From an uncultured Flavobacteriales bacterium (GTDB lineage: Bacteria; Bacteroidota; Bacteroidia; Flavobacteriales_G; Salibacteraceae), in assembly GCA_913020435.1 (NCBI GenBank), contig CAJVZZ010000009.1:1-64000 (forward strand): DNA of 64,000 nucleotides, read 5' to 3'. Shown here piece by piece: positions 51,710-60,398 of the stretch. The position numbers were made by a program, and so were the translations under genes. Each line of letters starts with the position of its first letter. Position 1 is the first letter of the stretch. The notes under the pieces are model-generated. The model was not told where the DNA came from, ran no database searches, and saw only the letters and a list, made by a program, of their open reading frames with translations.

Positions 51710-52368
51710 GACTAGATTATTTCAAGGAAAAATTTGATGCTATTGTGCCACTGTCTGGAGGTATTGATAGCGCGGCTGCACTTTACAAAGTTTTATCTGA
51801 GAATCCGAATAAAAAATATTTGGTTTTTAGAATTGACATGGTACATGGTACCAGCGGAAACAGAACAACTCGTGAAGCAATGGCAACCGAGAAAATATTG
51901 AATTGGCTAGAAGAAAATGGACACAATAATTTTGGGTTTCGTGAATTACGTATTGATTATTCATCATTAGGGTTGACTCCACCTGTTTGGGATAGTGAAG
52001 TTGTGAATTTTGCTGCAAGCCTCGTTATACAATCAAAACCAGAGATTTCTGAATTTGTAGAAGGAGCAATTCAAGATGATTATTTAGAAAAAGGGTTTGC
52101 CGAGAGATTAAATAAAATTGAAAAGATCTTGCGCTTGCATACTGGAAAATCAGCCGAAGAACTAGAAATCTATTTTCCTTTAAAAGATAAACCTAAAGTT
52201 GAGGTAATGCGAATGCTACCAGAAGAATTATTAAACTTAACGTGGAGCTGCAGGTACCCAAAGATTGTTGGTCCTTGGCAATTTGGTCGTTGTCATGAAT
52301 GCCCTCAATGCGGTGTAATTGATAAAATCCTTAATAGTAACCCGAATGAGTTTCCTCAGGGCTTTTGA
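51706..52368 (+). CDS. QueC-like PP-loop ATPase (7-cyano-7-deazaguanine synthase-like)
   Basis: A 220-residue adenine-nucleotide alpha-hydrolase. The PP-loop is S17-G-G-I-D-S22 in VPLSGGIDSAAAL. Four C-terminal cysteines, C182, C196, C199 and C202 (WSCRYP and GRCHECPQC), match the zinc site of QueC. QueC converts 7-carboxy-7-deazaguanine to preQ0. Other enzymes of the queuosine pathway (queD, queE, folE) are not adjacent, and the middle of the protein (HTGKSAEELEIYFPLKDKP) differs from standard QueC. It may be an amide- or nitrile-forming paralog acting on another carboxylate, for example within the coupled cassette. Standard QueC cannot be excluded. Confidence 0.78.
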   Translation: MRLDYFKEKFDAIVPLSGGIDSAAALYKVLSENPNKKYLVFRIDMVHGTSGNRTTREAMATEKILNWLEENGHNNFGFRELRIDYSSLGLTPPVWDSEVVNFAASLVIQSKPEISEFVEGAIQDDYLEKGFAERLNKIEKILRLHTGKSAEELEIYFPLKDKPKVEVMRMLPEELLNLTWSCRYPKIVGPWQFGRCHECPQCGVIDKILNSNPNEFPQGF

Positions 52369-52450
52369 TTAATAATTATTTTCTCGTTCCTAACTAGATT
52401 GGAAATTTAATCATCCAATTATTAATTTCACGACTCAATATTTTACAACT

Positions 52451-53200
52451 ATGAAAACAGTTTTTCTTACAGGAGCAACATCCGGAATTGGTAAAGCAAC
52501 CGCCGAATTATTAGCCGCGAACGGTTATAATTTAATCCTTTCTGGAAGAAGAGAAGAACGCTTGAAAGAACTTCAAGAGCGATTAAGCCATCTTGCAGAT
52601 ATTCATATTCTGAAATTTGATGTGCGCGAAAAAGAAAACATACCTAATATAATTGCCAGCTTACCCGAAGCCTTCAAGAAAATTGATATTCTCATTAATA
52701 ATGCTGGAAACGCTTATGGCCGAGATCCAATTCATGAAGGGTTGATAGAGGATTGGGAAAACATGATTGATATAAATTTGAAAGGGATGCTGTATTTAAC
52801 ACGTGCCATTTCTCCTCAAATGGTAGAACGAAAAAGCGGACATATTCTAAACATTGCCTCGCTTGCAGGTCGAGAGACTTATCCAAATGGTGCAGTGTAT
52901 TGTGCAAGTAAATCAGCTGTAAAAGCTGCCACAGAAGGAATTCGGAAAGACTTGAATCCATATGGAATCAAGGTGAGCTGTATCGACCCTGGTTTGGTCG
53001 AAACAGAATTCTCCGAAGTACGGTTTCATGGAGATAAAGAAGAAGCTAAAAAAGTCTATCAAGGATATATTCCGCTTACTGCTTTTGATGTTGCTGAGAC
53101 GATTGAATTTGTTTTGAGTCGACCCCCACATGTAAACATTGCCGATACGCTTATTTTGTGTGCAGATCAAGCATCGAGCACGATTGTAAGGAAGGAATAA
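52451..53200 (+). CDS. Short-chain dehydrogenase/reductase (YdfG-like SDR)
   Basis: A 249-residue classical SDR. The cofactor motif is T7-G-A-T-S-G-I-G14, with an R-R pair after strand 2 (SGRREERL) that favours NADP(H). NNAG follows at about residues 84-87. The catalytic serine is in LNIASLAGRE, and Y150/K154 lie in YCASKSAVKAA. The block CIDPGLVETEFSEVRFHGD matches the YdfG group (3-hydroxy acid or serine dehydrogenase). The true substrate cannot be read from sequence. Confidence 0.9.
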   Translation: MKTVFLTGATSGIGKATAELLAANGYNLILSGRREERLKELQERLSHLADIHILKFDVREKENIPNIIASLPEAFKKIDILINNAGNAYGRDPIHEGLIEDWENMIDINLKGMLYLTRAISPQMVERKSGHILNIASLAGRETYPNGAVYCASKSAVKAATEGIRKDLNPYGIKVSCIDPGLVETEFSEVRFHGDKEEAKKVYQGYIPLTAFDVAETIEFVLSRPPHVNIADTLILCADQASSTIVRKE

Positions 53201-53233
53201 ATAAGCAGCTTACTTTAACAGTTTTACTTCAAT

Positions 53234-53241
53234 TACTTTTG
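53234..53241 (+). promoter_or_regulatory. -7 element before the GT9 gene
   Basis: TACTTTTG matches TAnnTTTG exactly. It ends 2 bp before an in-frame GTG (53244) and 8 bp before ATG 53250, which favours the ATG as start. Confidence 0.55.
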
Positions 53242-53249
53242 ACGTGGAA

Positions 53250-54239
53250 ATGACACCAAAAATTCTCATAATACGTTTTAGCTCTATTGGAGACCTAGTT
53301 CTTACTACTCCGGTTATTCGCATTGCGAAACAGCAAATTGAAGGTTCTGAGGTTCATTTAGTAACTAAAAATGCTTTCTCTTCTGTAGTTGAGGCAAACC
53401 CTTATTTAGACAAGGTTCATGTTTTAGAAAACGATTTAAAAGCGTTGATTGAAGAATTGAAGCAAGAAGGGTTTACCCATGTTATCGACCTGCACAACAA
53501 CCTACGATCAAGAAAAATAAAGAAAGCGCTAAAGTTGCCTTCAAAGAGCTTTACAAAGTTGAATATCGAAAAGTGGTTGGCGGTAAATTTTAAACAAATT
53601 CATAGGCTCCCTGATACTCATATCGTAGATCGATATCTAGAAACACTCTCAGGATTTAATATTAAAAATGATCAAAAGGGTCTTGATTATTTTATTCCTA
53701 AAAAAGATAAGGTTGATTTAAAAAACTTGCCTGAAAGTCACCGAACAGGTTATTTAGCTTGGGTAATTGGCGGTTCCTATGCCACTAAGATGTTACCCAA
53801 CGAAAAGATTATAGAGGTGCTTAGTAGGATTGAAAAACCAGTTGTCTTGCTTGGCGGTCCAGAGGATGCCGTAAACGGAAAATTAATCTCAGAAAAGTTA
53901 GGCGATAATGTTTTTAATGCCTGCGGAAAATTCAACATTAACCAATCGGCGTCCCTAGTGGAACAAGCTACGAAAGTTTTGTCGAACGATACCGGCCTCA
54001 TGCACGTTGCAGCAGCATTTAACAAGCGGACTCTCTCTTTTTGGGGCAACACTATTCCGGAGTTCGGAATGTATCCTTATATGCCAGAAAACCAAAATAA
54101 ATCTACAATAATGGAAGTTGCAGATTTAGGTTGTAGACCTTGCTCGAAGTTGGGCCATAAAAAATGCCCTAAGAAACATTTCCACTGTATGCAATTGATT
54201 GATTCTGATAAAGTCGAGGCTTGGATTAACTTTCAATAA
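53250..54239 (+). CDS. Glycosyltransferase family 9 (heptosyltransferase-like)
   Basis: A 329-residue GT-B enzyme of lipopolysaccharide core synthesis. N-terminal KILIIRFSSIGDLVLTTPV, then HLVTKNAFSSVVEANPYLDKV, and C-terminal VLSNDTGLMHVAAAFNKRTLSFWG (the family's D-T/S-G-x-x-H block). A cysteine-rich tail (CRPCSKLGHKKCPKKHFHC) is common in Bacteroidota members. Heptose, or a related sugar, is the likely donor. GTG 53244 would add two residues but lies at the predicted transcription start. The 3' end overlaps the convergent GT4 gene by 14 bp. Confidence 0.88.
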   Translation: MTPKILIIRFSSIGDLVLTTPVIRIAKQQIEGSEVHLVTKNAFSSVVEANPYLDKVHVLENDLKALIEELKQEGFTHVIDLHNNLRSRKIKKALKLPSKSFTKLNIEKWLAVNFKQIHRLPDTHIVDRYLETLSGFNIKNDQKGLDYFIPKKDKVDLKNLPESHRTGYLAWVIGGSYATKMLPNEKIIEVLSRIEKPVVLLGGPEDAVNGKLISEKLGDNVFNACGKFNINQSASLVEQATKVLSNDTGLMHVAAAFNKRTLSFWGNTIPEFGMYPYMPENQNKSTIMEVADLGCRPCSKLGHKKCPKKHFHCMQLIDSDKVEAWINFQ

Positions 54240-55392
54240 CCTCCATTAACGTTTTATTACAGACCTGCCAATTGTAGTTCTCGGTCACAAAAGCATGGCC
54301 TTTTTCAGCTATTTTTTTGGAAAAAACAGGATCAGATAATAAACGCTCAATTTGTCTTTTAAACTCTACTTCGTTGCTTGCAATTAAGATTTCCTCTTCT
54401 GGGATTGCACCTAAAGCATTGTTAGCCAGAGGGGTGGTAACGCATGGCAATCCCATTGCCATTGCTTCTAATAATTTGTTTTGAAGCCCTGAACCGAGCA
54501 TTAGCGGAGCCACAAAGATTTTTGCCTCATCGTAGGCGGTTCGTATATCATCAACCCACCCAGTAATTTCAACATTAGTTGTAGCCAATGTCCGTACTTT
54601 ATAGCTAGGTGATTTTCCGCAAATTTGAACCGCTACTTCAGAGCTTAGTATGGGCAGAATATTTTTGACTAAATATTGAGCAGATTCTACATTGGGCAGA
54701 TAACCCATATTTCCAGTAAATAAAACATCCGTTTTCTTCGAGCGATTTTCAGATTTAAAAAAACTCGTATCAATTCCATTTGGAATTACCGCTATTTCTG
54801 TGGCATTAGAATGGGTTAGATGTTCCTTGTCTGCTTGGCTAATAATTACTTTCTTTTCGAAATATTGAAACATTTTTTCTTCGTAGGCCCTAAGTCGTTT
54901 TGCTTCGATTGCTACAATTGGTTTTAGGTAAAAAGGTGCTTTTTCGGACCTCCGCTCCATGCCAATACTAAGCGCATCCATGTAGTCTAAGGTTTTACTG
55001 AAAACAGAGTATTTTTTTGCATACTCAGCAACTCGAATTAACTGGCAAAAGAATCGTTTGGGCAGGTGTTTTTCGATAATTAAATCCAATTCTTGTTGCG
55101 CTTTTTGTGAATAGAAATAAGCAACTTGGAAGGGTTTGTCATTGAACAAAGCCAAAAATAAACGCCACAAAATACCGGAATACTTTAATTGAATAATATT
55201 CAGTTCACTGCAAATTGTGTTTAATATTTTTTCTGCTTCCGGGTCTGTTTTTTGGGTACTCAAACAACATAGAATAACTTCATAAGAAGCGTTCAAATCT
55301 TTGACTTGATGAAAGGCGCGCAACTTATCCCCTTTATCCAAAGGATAAGGAATGCGAGATAATAAGACTAGTAATTTAGGCTTTGACAGCAT
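54226..55392 (-). CDS. Glycosyltransferase family 4 (GT-B)
   Basis: A 388-residue GT-B enzyme. N-terminal acceptor-side domain starts LLVLLSRIPYPLDKGDKLRAF. The C-terminal donor domain has VLFTGNMGYLPNVESAQYLV, APLMLGSGLQNKLLEAMAMGLPCVTTPLA (E-x7-E donor-binding block) and a closing helix. It resembles the sugar transferases of polysaccharide clusters that begin with the same RIPYPLDKGDK block. The start overlaps the end of the LptF/G permease gene by 17 bp on the same strand, so both are in one operon and act on the envelope. Confidence 0.85.
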   Translation of the reverse strand: MLSKPKLLVLLSRIPYPLDKGDKLRAFHQVKDLNASYEVILCCLSTQKTDPEAEKILNTICSELNIIQLKYSGILWRLFLALFNDKPFQVAYFYSQKAQQELDLIIEKHLPKRFFCQLIRVAEYAKKYSVFSKTLDYMDALSIGMERRSEKAPFYLKPIVAIEAKRLRAYEEKMFQYFEKKVIISQADKEHLTHSNATEIAVIPNGIDTSFFKSENRSKKTDVLFTGNMGYLPNVESAQYLVKNILPILSSEVAVQICGKSPSYKVRTLATTNVEITGWVDDIRTAYDEAKIFVAPLMLGSGLQNKLLEAMAMGLPCVTTPLANNALGAIPEEEILIASNEVEFKRQIERLLSDPVFSKKIAEKGHAFVTENYNWQVCNKTLMEVIES

Positions 55393-56815
55393 CTTTTGAT
55401 TTTTTCCAAAAGATTAGAAACCTCAGCTTTTTAATAATTCGGGTATAGAATTCCGAATCTAAAATCACCGAATCGGTTGTTGCTTTGTACGTCAGGAATA
55501 TACCTATGGGGGTAAGCACGAAACTAGATAGCCACATCCCCGTCCAAATTGGTAAATCGCCTGACTTTGCCAGTTTCTCTCCAGTTAAAGATGTAATATG
55601 AAAGAGAATAAAGAATAAAATAGAAATTACAACCGGCATCCCCAAGCCTCCTTTTCTAATAATTGCTCCAAGAGGTGCTCCAATAAAAAAGAGAATAAGA
55701 CAGGCGATGGATAAGGTGAACTTTCGATGTACCTCTATATAATGTCCTCTAATATGTCTATGTCGGTTATTTACATCATTCGCAAATCCTGTGGCATAGG
55801 AGTTAGATGCTCGTGTAATATTTACTGCCAAGTTCAGATATTTTAATTTGTCTGATTTGGTCGATTTTCCAAACCAATCAAGACTTATTAATGTTTTGTT
55901 GGTTGTATCAACTTCGCTTAACAATACAGAATCTTGAATAAGGTAAATATCCTGATTCATTCTTCTTTGGAAATGTCCAAGACGATTATAGTAACGTGTT
56001 TCAACGGTATCAATTTGATTAATAATTTGGATGAAGTTCATCATCCGAAAATTATTGGCAAACATTTCTTCGTCACTCCTTTGAAGCTTAAATCCTGAAA
56101 GGTCAAATGTTATGGTTTTGCTTTCAAAATCCTGGCGATGAAAAGGATACTTTGCGCCCTCCATATCGGTGTATAGATATCCATTATTAAGTTGAAAACT
56201 CAAGCCAAGGCCATCAGGAGTCATATCCATACGTCCGGTTTTAGCTCTAATAATTTGCCGATTTCCCTTTTTCTCGGTATGGTCATAAATAAAGACGTCC
56301 TCTAATTCTTCGGTTTCTTCGTTGCGATTTTTTACACGAATTACAAAACCTTCAATTTCTTTATAATACACATTGTCTTTAATGTCTAGCGCAGGCTTTT
56401 TCTTCCGTATGTCATAAAGTATGGAAGCAAATTTTTGGTTGGAGCTTGGCCAGATGGAATTAGAAAAAACGAAAGCACCAAAGCTCAGCAGAATCATAAA
56501 AATAATGAGCGGAAACATAATTCGCTGCAAGCTCATTCCCGCGCTCTTAAGTGCAACTAACTCGTATTGCTCTCCCAAATTACCAAAGGTCATTATAGAA
56601 GATAGTAATACCGCTAATGGCAAGGCAAGAGGAACCAAACTTGCAGAAGCATAAAATAACAATTCCACTATAATTCCAAGACCCAATCCCTTGCCGACCA
56701 TTTCGTCGATATAAACCCACAAGAATTGCATTACCAATATGAAAAGGGTAATGAAAAACGTGCTGATGAAGGGACCAACAAACGTTTTGAAAATTAGGAT
56801 GTGTAGTTTTTTCAA
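55376..56815 (-). CDS. LptF/LptG-family permease
   Basis: A 479-residue inner-membrane subunit of the lipopolysaccharide exporter. Three N-terminal helices (about 10-35, 55-80, 97-120), a periplasmic beta-jellyroll domain (about 130-340), and three C-terminal helices (about 365-450; RKFTLSIACLILFFIGAPLGAIIRKGGLGMP is the family signature). It works with LptB and a partner permease to extract LPS. Whether F or G is not resolved. The start is TTG at 56815, supported by an exact -7 element 21 bp upstream and by the fit of MKKLHILIFKTFVGPF to the family. Confidence 0.92.
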   Translation of the reverse strand: MKKLHILIFKTFVGPFISTFFITLFILVMQFLWVYIDEMVGKGLGLGIIVELLFYASASLVPLALPLAVLLSSIMTFGNLGEQYELVALKSAGMSLQRIMFPLIIFMILLSFGAFVFSNSIWPSSNQKFASILYDIRKKKPALDIKDNVYYKEIEGFVIRVKNRNEETEELEDVFIYDHTEKKGNRQIIRAKTGRMDMTPDGLGLSFQLNNGYLYTDMEGAKYPFHRQDFESKTITFDLSGFKLQRSDEEMFANNFRMMNFIQIINQIDTVETRYYNRLGHFQRRMNQDIYLIQDSVLLSEVDTTNKTLISLDWFGKSTKSDKLKYLNLAVNITRASNSYATGFANDVNNRHRHIRGHYIEVHRKFTLSIACLILFFIGAPLGAIIRKGGLGMPVVISILFFILFHITSLTGEKLAKSGDLPIWTGMWLSSFVLTPIGIFLTYKATTDSVILDSEFYTRIIKKLRFLIFWKKSKDAVKA

Positions 56816-56836
56816 ACTTTAGAATTCAATACTAAA

Positions 56837-56844
56837 CAAATATA
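56837..56844 (-). promoter_or_regulatory. -7 element of the lptF/G promoter
   Basis: CAAATATA on the plus strand reads TATATTTG on the minus strand, an exact TAnnTTTG, 21 bp upstream of the TTG start codon. Confidence 0.6.
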
Positions 56845-56875
56845 GTTTGTCCCTATTGTTTAGGGTCTGCCAAAA

Positions 56876-56916
56876 AAACAAAAACCTCTTTCCGAGTAAT
56901 CGGAAAAAGGTTTTTA
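56876..56916 (-). terminator. Terminator after the START-like gene
   Basis: On the minus strand, AAAACCTTTTTCCGA pairs with TCGGAAAGAGGTTTT around TTAC with one mismatch, followed by TGTTTTTTT. It lies 20 bp after the stop codon. Confidence 0.8.
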
Positions 56917-56936
56917 AATATCAATATTGTAAATGA

Positions 56937-57317
56937 TTAAGAACCTAAAATCATTTTGAGTTTACCAATTTGCTTTTCCCAAAGTTGTTTGCTTGCTTCA
57001 ACTTCGTCATCATCTACGTGGTCTGTTACTAAAAGAGCAACATCACCAGTAAGCTGATCAATCTTAATTCTAAACTCGAAATAAGTATCATCTTCATCGT
57101 CATCCATCCAATGGAAACGAACAAATTCGTGGTCTCTTTTGCCTAGCAATTTAGCATCTTCGCCCATGCCTTCCCAAACAAAAGTGTAAATCTCGTCGTT
57201 TAGTTTTACGTTGTCCGCAAACCATTCAGCAAGTCCTCCTGGTGTAACCAATCTATTATAAAGGATTCCCGGTGCTGATCTGATTGCAAATTCCAGGTCT
57301 ATTCTTTCTTTAGCCAT
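56937..57317 (-). CDS. START-like domain protein
   Basis: A 126-residue soluble protein of the SRPBCC/START-like superfamily (AHSA1-like helix-grip fold). Blocks typical of the small Bacteroidota START-like family: FAIRSAPGILYNRLVTPGGLAEWFAD, DEIYTFVWEGMGEDAKLLG, FVRFHWMDDDEDDTYFEF and a C-terminal helix LWEKQIGKLKMILGS. It likely binds a hydrophobic ligand or a partner protein; the exact role is not known. A single gene with its own terminator, widespread and conserved in the phylum. Confidence 0.88.
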   Translation of the reverse strand: MAKERIDLEFAIRSAPGILYNRLVTPGGLAEWFADNVKLNDEIYTFVWEGMGEDAKLLGKRDHEFVRFHWMDDDEDDTYFEFRIKIDQLTGDVALLVTDHVDDDEVEASKQLWEKQIGKLKMILGS

Positions 57318-57391
57318 CTCTAATTCAATTATTTACCTTAATGGTAACAAGGTTGCAATATATATAAAAACTTGTTGAATCGTACTTTCAC

Positions 57392-60340
57392 TTAGTAGCC
57401 AAACAACTCTTCTAATGAAATTTCGGTAATTGCACCATATTTCTTTAATGATTCTAGGTCTAGATCTTCTTTATTGCCCATTATCATTAAGGTGTAGGTG
57501 TTCCCTTTGATTTTTGATTCAAAGAAATTTACTAAGTCATCTTGCTTCGCAGTCTTTATATAATCATACGTGTCCTTTCTACTATCGTAGTTCATTCCTT
57601 TTTTAAGGTTCGATAAATAGAAAAAGTACTTCTGATCCTTGATTTTTCTATCGCTGGCAATTCTTTTCATTATACTGTTTCTCGCTGCTTCAATTTGATT
57701 GTCAATTATTGGCATTTCAGTTAATAAATCCATTGCAGTGCTAAGAGCTTGGTTCAGCTTATCGGGCTGCGTCCCAATATACCCTCTAAAATAATGGGAT
57801 CTTGCAGGTTCATTCGGAGTATCGAAACGACAATATGCAGTATAAGCCAATCCTTTTGCTTCCCTAATTTCTTGAAAGAAAACAGAACTTAATCCACCGC
57901 CATAATAGGAATTAAACCATGATGCAACAGGAATAATTTCTTTATCGAATTCTTGTTCTTTACTCAAAAACAATAGATCTGTTTGAACTTGAACCCTGTT
58001 TACAAAATAGATTTTGCTTTCATTGGTTTCTTGTTCAACCAACTCTATAGAAGCAGGAATTGCAGTTAAATTTTCTTTTTTAGGGTGCATTTTTTCAAAC
58101 TTTCCTTGCATTGCATCCATTTCATCATTTCCATAATAGAAAATACGGTGCTCCATACTTGAAATTTCTGACACCTTCTTTGTCAATACACTTGGGTCAA
58201 TCGCTAACAATTTATCTTTCGAAATAATATTGGTGAACGGGTTTACGTTACCGTACTTAGCGTAAGCTGGCAAAAAGCGATTTTGAATAGCTCCTTTTTC
58301 TAATTTGGCATCTTCTCTTCTTTTAAGTTCGCCTTCAGCAAATTTTTGGTAAGCATCAGCATCGGGTTTCGCCTCTGCAAGAATATGCTCTAATAGCTCA
58401 ATGCCTTTATCAGTGGACTTTTTTAATCCGCCCATAACGACATAAGTCTTATCGGTTCCAGAATAAACGCCAAAGTCTAACCCGTTCTTGTATAATTCCT
58501 GCTGTAATGCGCTGGCACTGTATTTAGACGTTCCTAGAAAAGGGAGATAATCAAATGCCAGATTAGCAATTTTATCATGATTCGATCCCATTTCTATTAT
58601 ATACATGAGGTTAAATAACTCACTGTCTTCATTTTTGATATAATCAAATGTGATATTACCGTTTATCGTTCCATGTTTTATGTCATTTTCAAAATCGATA
58701 TACACCGGTTTTAAATCTGGAGACTCTTTTGATTTGAATTCAGCTAAGTATGCTGAAACTGTATCCGTATTCATTTCAATAGGAGTGATTTCTGGTTTTT
58801 CAACCTTTACGATATTTGTATCTACACCTAAGTTTTTTCTAATGACTGCGTAGTTATTTCCAAATTTTTCGTTTGCAAACTTTATTAAATCGGCTTTTTC
58901 AATCGCATCCAATCGATTTAGTCTTTCCGTTTGCTCGTTCCAAGGAATATCAGAGATAAAGGCTTCCAACAACTTATAAACTCTCCAGTTGCTTTCGTTA
59001 CTTTGAATTTCCTCTTTCTTTAGGTTATTTATAATAGCGTTAAAGGTTTCATCTTCAAACTCTCCCTTTTTTACTTTTTCAATTTGAGAAAGAATAAGCG
59101 CTTCTGCTTCGTCCATTGTTTGACCTTCTCTCAAAGTTGCTCTTACAGTAAGTGATCCGTAATCGTTCATGAAATCTGCACCAGCCCGAGCATCCAATAT
59201 TTTTTGTTGCTGTACAAGGTTCAAATCGATTAATCCCGCTTTACCATTACTCAGTAAGTTTGCGAATAGTTCGCCATAGTCTGCGTCTTTAGATTTTTTT
59301 CCATCCAATCGGTAAGCGAGTGTAATAAACTCTTTGTCAGAACCAAATAAGTCAATTGATTTTGGCTCAGTCATAGGAGCTAATTTTTCAAACGTTGGAT
59401 GTTTCAAATCCGCCGAAGCCTTCAGGTCACCCCAATGCTTTTTAAATAGATCAACGGTGTTTTCATAATCCACATCACCACTCAAACAAATGGCCATATT
59501 ATTAGGCACATAATATTTCTTCCAGTAAGCACGAATATTTTTCATGCTTGGATTTTTAAGATGCTCAGGCTCACCTATAGTTGTTTGGTCACCATAAGGG
59601 TGTCCTGCAAATAAAGCTTCATTCATAGCCGCATAAGCTTTTCTTCCATCAGAATCCTGACCTCTATTAAACTCTTCGTAAACGGTTTCTAGTTCAGTAT
59701 GAAATAACCTTAGCACTAAGTTTCCAAAGCGTTCACGCTCTAACATTACCCATTTTTCGATTTCATTTGCTGGAACAATGTTCATGTATGCCGTAACTTC
59801 ATTACTAGTAAAGGCATTAGTTGATTTCCCACCAATTGAACTTATTGCCTTATCAAATTCGTTAGGCGAAGCATATTTCGCCGCTTCTGAAGAAAGGCTA
59901 TCTATTTTTTTGTAAAGTAATTTTTTACCTTCAGTAGTAGGTTCGTTTTTGTGCAATTCATACAACTCTTCTATTTGGTTAAGAAGAGGTTTTTCCATTT
60001 CCCAATTTACCGTACCAAGATTAGGAGTTCCTTTAAACATAAGATGCTCAAGGTAATGTGCTAAACCTGTATTGTCAGATGGGTCGTATGTACTCCCTGC
60101 TTTTATAGTAATAAAAGAAGTGAAGGTAGGTTCATTTGTATTCTTACTTAAAAAGAGTTTTAACCCGTTTTCAAGCTCATAAATACGAAGTTTCATTGGA
60201 TCGTTTTCGACGTAACTGTATGTGTTTCCACTTTTATCTTGAGTTTTTTTCATACCTGTTTCTGAATTCTCTTTTTTTGAAGGGCTACATGCTGCAATTA
60301 AAAATGATAATGCAATTGCCCATAAATTTAATTTGTTCAT
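57392..60340 (-). CDS. M16-family metallopeptidase lipoprotein
   Basis: A 982-residue lipoprotein (lipobox LIAAC, C18) with two fused M16 halves as in pitrilysin-type enzymes. The inverted zinc motif H95-Y-L-E98-H99 (GLAHYLEHLMFKGT) is intact in the first half, followed by the downstream glutamate region LETVYEEFNRGQDSD. The second half (about 530-982) has GGGLSSVFFQEIREAKGLAY, the conserved non-catalytic block. It degrades peptides inside a closed chamber, here at the periplasmic side of the outer membrane. A single gene. Confidence 0.93.
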   Translation of the reverse strand: MNKLNLWAIALSFLIAACSPSKKENSETGMKKTQDKSGNTYSYVENDPMKLRIYELENGLKLFLSKNTNEPTFTSFITIKAGSTYDPSDNTGLAHYLEHLMFKGTPNLGTVNWEMEKPLLNQIEELYELHKNEPTTEGKKLLYKKIDSLSSEAAKYASPNEFDKAISSIGGKSTNAFTSNEVTAYMNIVPANEIEKWVMLERERFGNLVLRLFHTELETVYEEFNRGQDSDGRKAYAAMNEALFAGHPYGDQTTIGEPEHLKNPSMKNIRAYWKKYYVPNNMAICLSGDVDYENTVDLFKKHWGDLKASADLKHPTFEKLAPMTEPKSIDLFGSDKEFITLAYRLDGKKSKDADYGELFANLLSNGKAGLIDLNLVQQQKILDARAGADFMNDYGSLTVRATLREGQTMDEAEALILSQIEKVKKGEFEDETFNAIINNLKKEEIQSNESNWRVYKLLEAFISDIPWNEQTERLNRLDAIEKADLIKFANEKFGNNYAVIRKNLGVDTNIVKVEKPEITPIEMNTDTVSAYLAEFKSKESPDLKPVYIDFENDIKHGTINGNITFDYIKNEDSELFNLMYIIEMGSNHDKIANLAFDYLPFLGTSKYSASALQQELYKNGLDFGVYSGTDKTYVVMGGLKKSTDKGIELLEHILAEAKPDADAYQKFAEGELKRREDAKLEKGAIQNRFLPAYAKYGNVNPFTNIISKDKLLAIDPSVLTKKVSEISSMEHRIFYYGNDEMDAMQGKFEKMHPKKENLTAIPASIELVEQETNESKIYFVNRVQVQTDLLFLSKEQEFDKEIIPVASWFNSYYGGGLSSVFFQEIREAKGLAYTAYCRFDTPNEPARSHYFRGYIGTQPDKLNQALSTAMDLLTEMPIIDNQIEAARNSIMKRIASDRKIKDQKYFFYLSNLKKGMNYDSRKDTYDYIKTAKQDDLVNFFESKIKGNTYTLMIMGNKEDLDLESLKKYGAITEISLEELFGY

Positions 60341-60398
60341 AATAATCTAATTAAAATTAGTTGTAGCTAATTGGTAAACAGCTACATAGTGATTGAGG

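Noticed and set aside
53244..53249. GTG start two codons before ATG 53250 of the GT9 gene
   Set aside because: It lies 2 bp after the -7 element and so at or before the expected transcription start.
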